A program made the translations under genes and the position numbers. The notes beneath the pieces were generated by a model. The model was given only the letters and a program-made list of their open reading frames with translations. It had not been told where the DNA came from and made no database searches. Shown here piece by piece: positions 61,639 through 64,000 of a stretch of 64,000 nucleotides of DNA; within the stretch, counting starts at the first letter, position 1, and each line of letters opens with the position of its first letter. The stretch comes from Lewinellaceae bacterium (GTDB lineage: Bacteria; Bacteroidota; Bacteroidia; Chitinophagales; Saprospiraceae), in assembly GCA_024644235.1 (NCBI GenBank), contig JAHELJ010000005.1:46134-110133 (forward strand). Direction: 5' to 3'.

Positions 61639-62029
61639 AATGCATTGTCATTGTCTAATTACGAACTTAAGAAAAGCACATAACTATGATGGCCACTGAA
61701 AAATTTGAGAAAGAAAGGAAGATGCGTCATAAAAAGACTAGAAGCGATCTTTCTTAAGGATCGCTTCTCGTCAGCTCTGGTTTCTTGGGCGAATGGTCGG
61801 GGTCGTTTCTATACGGAAGTGGTTATATTCTGGCCAGAATCAAATCTGAGAGGTCAAGTTCTCTTTATACCACTCAAGGTTACACCTAATGTCGAATCTG
61901 CACCTAATGTAAAGCACTTTTAGTTGCGCTGCTCAAATATTTTAGCTAATCAGAGTTTTATTTTTGTTTGCTGCAAAATGCAGAAAATCAAGAAATTATA
62001 TTCGTTTGTAGATTAGTGGGGGGGAGTTA
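61639..62029. other. 391-nt intergenic region between ppa and the DUF6544 gene
   Basis: No convincing gene. A plus-strand frame at 61705-61923 exists but has no family resemblance, RBS or neighbours. The region holds a hairpin at 61740-61768 (listed as a terminator), a perfect 14-bp palindrome ATTCTGGCCAGAAT at 61827-61840, and a 10-bp direct repeat CACCTAATGT at 61883-61892 and 61901-61910. The left part must also carry the ppa promoter. Confidence 0.6.
61731..61768 (-). terminator. Probable terminator of the DUF6544 gene
   Basis: Perfect 10-bp stem AGAAGCGATC (61740-61749) / GATCGCTTCT (61759-61768) with a 9-nt loop. On the minus strand the stem is followed by AGTCTTTTT, fitting an intrinsic terminator for the gene ending at 62030, with a 3' untranslated stretch of about 260 nt. 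Confidence 0.5.
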
Positions 62030-63115
62030 TCAGGAGAAATTGAAGACGGCAGTCATTATCTCTACGTCTAACCAATGAAAATCTCCATTTGTCAATTCCC
62101 AGGTGATGGAGGCTTTAGTAGGTATGCGCACACCTTCAAAGTCCTGATAGCTAGTTGGATCAATATTGGCTACCCATCTTTCAAGACGATCAGTGGCATC
62201 ATAGTAGCGCATACTGGAGAAGGAGACGAGCTCCCCCGACTCGTCAAACCCAAATACACCATTGGCAGTCTGATCACCGGGTTTAAAATGGACTTGAACG
62301 TGATTCGAATCGATGGAAGTCCAGGTGCAAGATCTACTCATCATATGGCTGGGAAACCAAATGGACTCCGCCAGGTATCTTATCATGCTTCCCTGGTCAA
62401 TGTCTCGACCCCGGGCCTGGACAATGGGTAAAAGGCCCCATAATTTGATAGTCATAGTACCCTTGCCATTGTTAAGGGCATCTTTGCCCAGAAATTGCAT
62501 GAGCGACTGCGGATTTCCGACTTGGGCAATCCAGAGAAAGCCAGGAGGATACAATGAGAACCACTGCTTTGCTTTAAAGCTGGTCCATTTAGCTCCAGCT
62601 TTGAGCCGCATCTTCCCCTTCTGTTCCAACTTCACACTTTTTATTTGGGGCAGGTTCAACACTCCCGAGCGGGATACCCATTGACTCAATAGAGGGGGCA
62701 TATCGTCAATGTGAAGGTCGGTTGAAGAAGCCAATTCTGTAGTGTTTAGAAATTGACGTGCTGCCTCTTTTTCTGAAGACCAATCAAATTGCCAATAACT
62801 CCCTCCAATCAAACAGCCAATCAAGATGATGAGGTTGGCCACGGTACCAAATCCTGCATCCTTCCATTGCGTAATAATCAAACCTTGAGAGACGATTACA
62901 GCTAAGATGCCATAAGGCCACCAGTATCGGTAACCCACTAAGTACATGGGCACTGTTAGTAGAAAAAGAACCCCAACTGCCAGCCAAAGGATACCCCGGC
63001 TTTGAGAAATATCATTTGCCAGCTGTTCTGATTCAAGAAATCCTTGTGACTTAAAGAAGCCAATCAAGTGGATGAGACCGTGTGCTCCCAAGAGGACTAT
63101 AAAGAACAGACGCAT
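62030..63115 (-). CDS. DUF6544 family membrane protein
   Basis: 361-residue protein. Four N-terminal membrane helices (LFFIVLLGAHGLIHLIGFF; ILWLAVGVLFLLTVPMYLVGY; WWPYGILAVIVSQGLII; VANLIILIGCLIGG) precede a soluble domain of about 230 residues: LPQIKSVKLEQKGKMRLKAG, WFSLYPPGFLWIAQV, RYLAESIWFPSHMM, YDATDRLERWVANI and a final TWELTNGDFHWLDVEI. The second part reads like the DUF6544/DUF6920 family, of unknown function. The frame extends to 63382, but the start at 63115 begins at the first membrane helix and avoids overlap with the ankyrin gene. Confidence 0.78.
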   Translation of the reverse strand: MRLFFIVLLGAHGLIHLIGFFKSQGFLESEQLANDISQSRGILWLAVGVLFLLTVPMYLVGYRYWWPYGILAVIVSQGLIITQWKDAGFGTVANLIILIGCLIGGSYWQFDWSSEKEAARQFLNTTELASSTDLHIDDMPPLLSQWVSRSGVLNLPQIKSVKLEQKGKMRLKAGAKWTSFKAKQWFSLYPPGFLWIAQVGNPQSLMQFLGKDALNNGKGTMTIKLWGLLPIVQARGRDIDQGSMIRYLAESIWFPSHMMSRSCTWTSIDSNHVQVHFKPGDQTANGVFGFDESGELVSFSSMRYYDATDRLERWVANIDPTSYQDFEGVRIPTKASITWELTNGDFHWLDVEIMTAVFNFS

Positions 63116-63212
63116 TTTAGATGGTTTTCGAAAATCAAAGGAAATAGCACCATTTCCCATTGGCAATGACGTTGCCTTTGAAATCTGATGACGCAAGTCA
63201 TTCGAAACCGGA

Positions 63213-63893
63213 TTATAGGTGTGGTCTACCCATGAGGAAGGTATCCATGTTCGCCCCCTTGATTCGTTCGGGATGGATGGAATGGGACCCATAGCAAAGT
63301 AGTGAAAGGATCTTCCCGGATCTGCCGTACCAGCTGGCATAGGAGAGTGGAGTATCACCGTATTGATCCCTAATGGTGACATCTGCTCCGGAATCCACCA
63401 ATAATTGAATCACTTCATCTGAACAGAAGGCAGCAGCCCGGTGCAGGGGTGTTTCACCCCTGGTACAGGCATCGCGCATGAAACTACCCGTTTCCACTCT
63501 CTCTTCGGTTTGAGTATTTGGGTTTGCTCCAGCTGCAAGCAATAGCTTTACAATGTGTATAGTAACCGGATTTTTACCCCTGGCCGTTGCAGAGTGCAGC
63601 GGTGTCTCAGCCGTATCTTCAAGAGGAAGATTTGGATCGGCTCCATTTTCCAATAAAAACTGCACCAGCTGCCAGTGACCATGAAAGACGGCACCATTAA
63701 GATCAAAGTTCATACCTAACAGAGTCATGTCAGCTCCATTTGCCAATAGGTATTTTATGGCACACACATCTCCATAGTAGGCGCACCATTTAATCAGCGG
63801 AGTCCCATGATCGTCAATTGAATTGGCTTTATATCCATTACTCAATAATTCAAAAACCAAGTCAGTCCGACCATCTACAAATTTTTTAATCAT
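63213..63893 (-). CDS. Ankyrin repeat protein
   Basis: 226-residue soluble protein with about five ankyrin repeats: DDHGTPLIKWCAYYGDVCAIKYLLANGADMT, LNGAVFHGHWQLVQFLLENGADPN, TPLHSATARGKNPVTIHIVKLLLAAGANPN, TPLHRAAAFCSDEVIQLLVDSGADVT and GDTPLSYASWYGRSGKILSLL. A short tail (ERIKGANMDTFLMGRPHL) follows. No signal peptide. The octamer repeat array starts 37 nt upstream of its start codon, within its leader or promoter. Confidence 0.9.
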   Translation of the reverse strand: MIKKFVDGRTDLVFELLSNGYKANSIDDHGTPLIKWCAYYGDVCAIKYLLANGADMTLLGMNFDLNGAVFHGHWQLVQFLLENGADPNLPLEDTAETPLHSATARGKNPVTIHIVKLLLAAGANPNTQTEERVETGSFMRDACTRGETPLHRAAAFCSDEVIQLLVDSGADVTIRDQYGDTPLSYASWYGRSGKILSLLCYGSHSIHPERIKGANMDTFLMGRPHL

Positions 63894-63930
63894 AATTTCA
63901 GCACACTATTTAGAAAATATAATTTTCCTT

Positions 63931-64000
63931 ATTAAACCATTAAACCATTAAACCATTAAACCATTAAACCATTAAACCATTAAACCATTAAACCATTAAA
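63931..64000. repeat. (ATTAAACC)n tandem octamer array
   Basis: Uninterrupted array of the 8-nt unit ATTAAACC, 8.75 copies in 70 nt, identical throughout and cut by the window end. It lies just upstream of the ankyrin gene on the minus strand, where it reads GGTTTAAT repeats. Confidence 0.97.

Noticed and set aside
61705..61923. 72-codon plus-strand ORF in the ppa-DUF6544 gap
   Set aside because: It runs through a perfect hairpin that fits a minus-strand terminator, has no RBS and no recognisable domain or coding pattern.
62030..63382. Long version (450 aa) of the DUF6544 protein
   Set aside because: The extra 89 residues are proline-rich without structure, overlap the ankyrin gene, and precede an ATG placed exactly at the first membrane helix.

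Overview
The window looks like a chromosomal segment of a Bacteroidota bacterium, probably of the Saprospiria (Lewinella/Saprospira-like) branch. Reasons visible in the sequence: a GldH gliding lipoprotein, a PorE-like OmpA lipoprotein and a PorV/PorQ-family barrel (type IX secretion/gliding proteins), a TonB-dependent receptor with a carboxypeptidase-regulatory N-domain, a 31-codon AURKAIP1/COX24-type ribosomal protein beside RNase E/G, a short CarB without the C-terminal regulatory domain, and TTTG-N19-TAnnTTTG promoter elements. No phage, IS element, CRISPR array or rRNA operon was seen. Most of the window is dense core genome with 1-30 nt gaps or overlaps; starts are often not preceded by a clear Shine-Dalgarno sequence, as is usual for the phylum.

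Layout. 1-0.85 kb: two Skp/OmpH-type periplasmic chaperones (the first cut by the window edge). 1.1-8 kb: adenine deaminase; a minus-strand operon of an MtfA-like protein that has lost its zinc ligands, a glycosyltransferase and RsmG; tRNA-Phe with a good promoter and a terminator; Ogt; ApaG; guanylate kinase; YicC-type RNase. 8.2-12.2 kb: HU, a TPR protein, the mini ribosomal protein, a strongly structured leader, RNase E/G and a glycosyltransferase. 12.2-25.8 kb: Pth, radical SAM/SPASM, TPR, PorE-like lipoprotein, RlmD, RfbA, VWA protein, GlsB, a flippase-like membrane protein, a TlpA thioredoxin, GrpE-DnaJ-GldH and AMP nucleosidase. 25.8-43.9 kb: CarB, a 2-hydroxyacid dehydrogenase, a three-gene surface module (TonB receptor, 1315-residue secreted protein, PorV-like barrel), GreA, HIT protein, heptaprenylglyceryl-phosphate-type synthase, a large metalloprotease/propeller/barrel protein and RsgA. 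43.9-50.4 kb, minus strand: ankyrin protein, RF1, a small anti-sigma-like protein after an ECF sigma factor, and the PdeM-Lhr-type helicase pair.

From 50.4 kb on the content is more accessory: a thioredoxin-MsrA fusion gene broken by one in-frame TGA, a molybdate uptake operon with an unusual stand-alone di-Mop protein, a CBS protein, a divergent sulfatase / glucuronoyl-esterase pair and a DUF1080 protein (polysaccharide use), a CPBP protease, two GNAT acetyltransferases, DUF502, pyrophosphatase, a DUF6544 membrane protein, an ankyrin gene and an octamer tandem repeat running to the last base.

The items most worth following up are the structured RNA in front of RNase E/G, the three-gene surface secretion module, the HEXXH-propeller-barrel protein, the zinc-free relatives of two zinc-protein families (MtfA and a ZAS anti-sigma factor), the nonsense codon in the thioredoxin-MsrA gene, and the (ATTAAACC)n array in the leader of an ankyrin gene.
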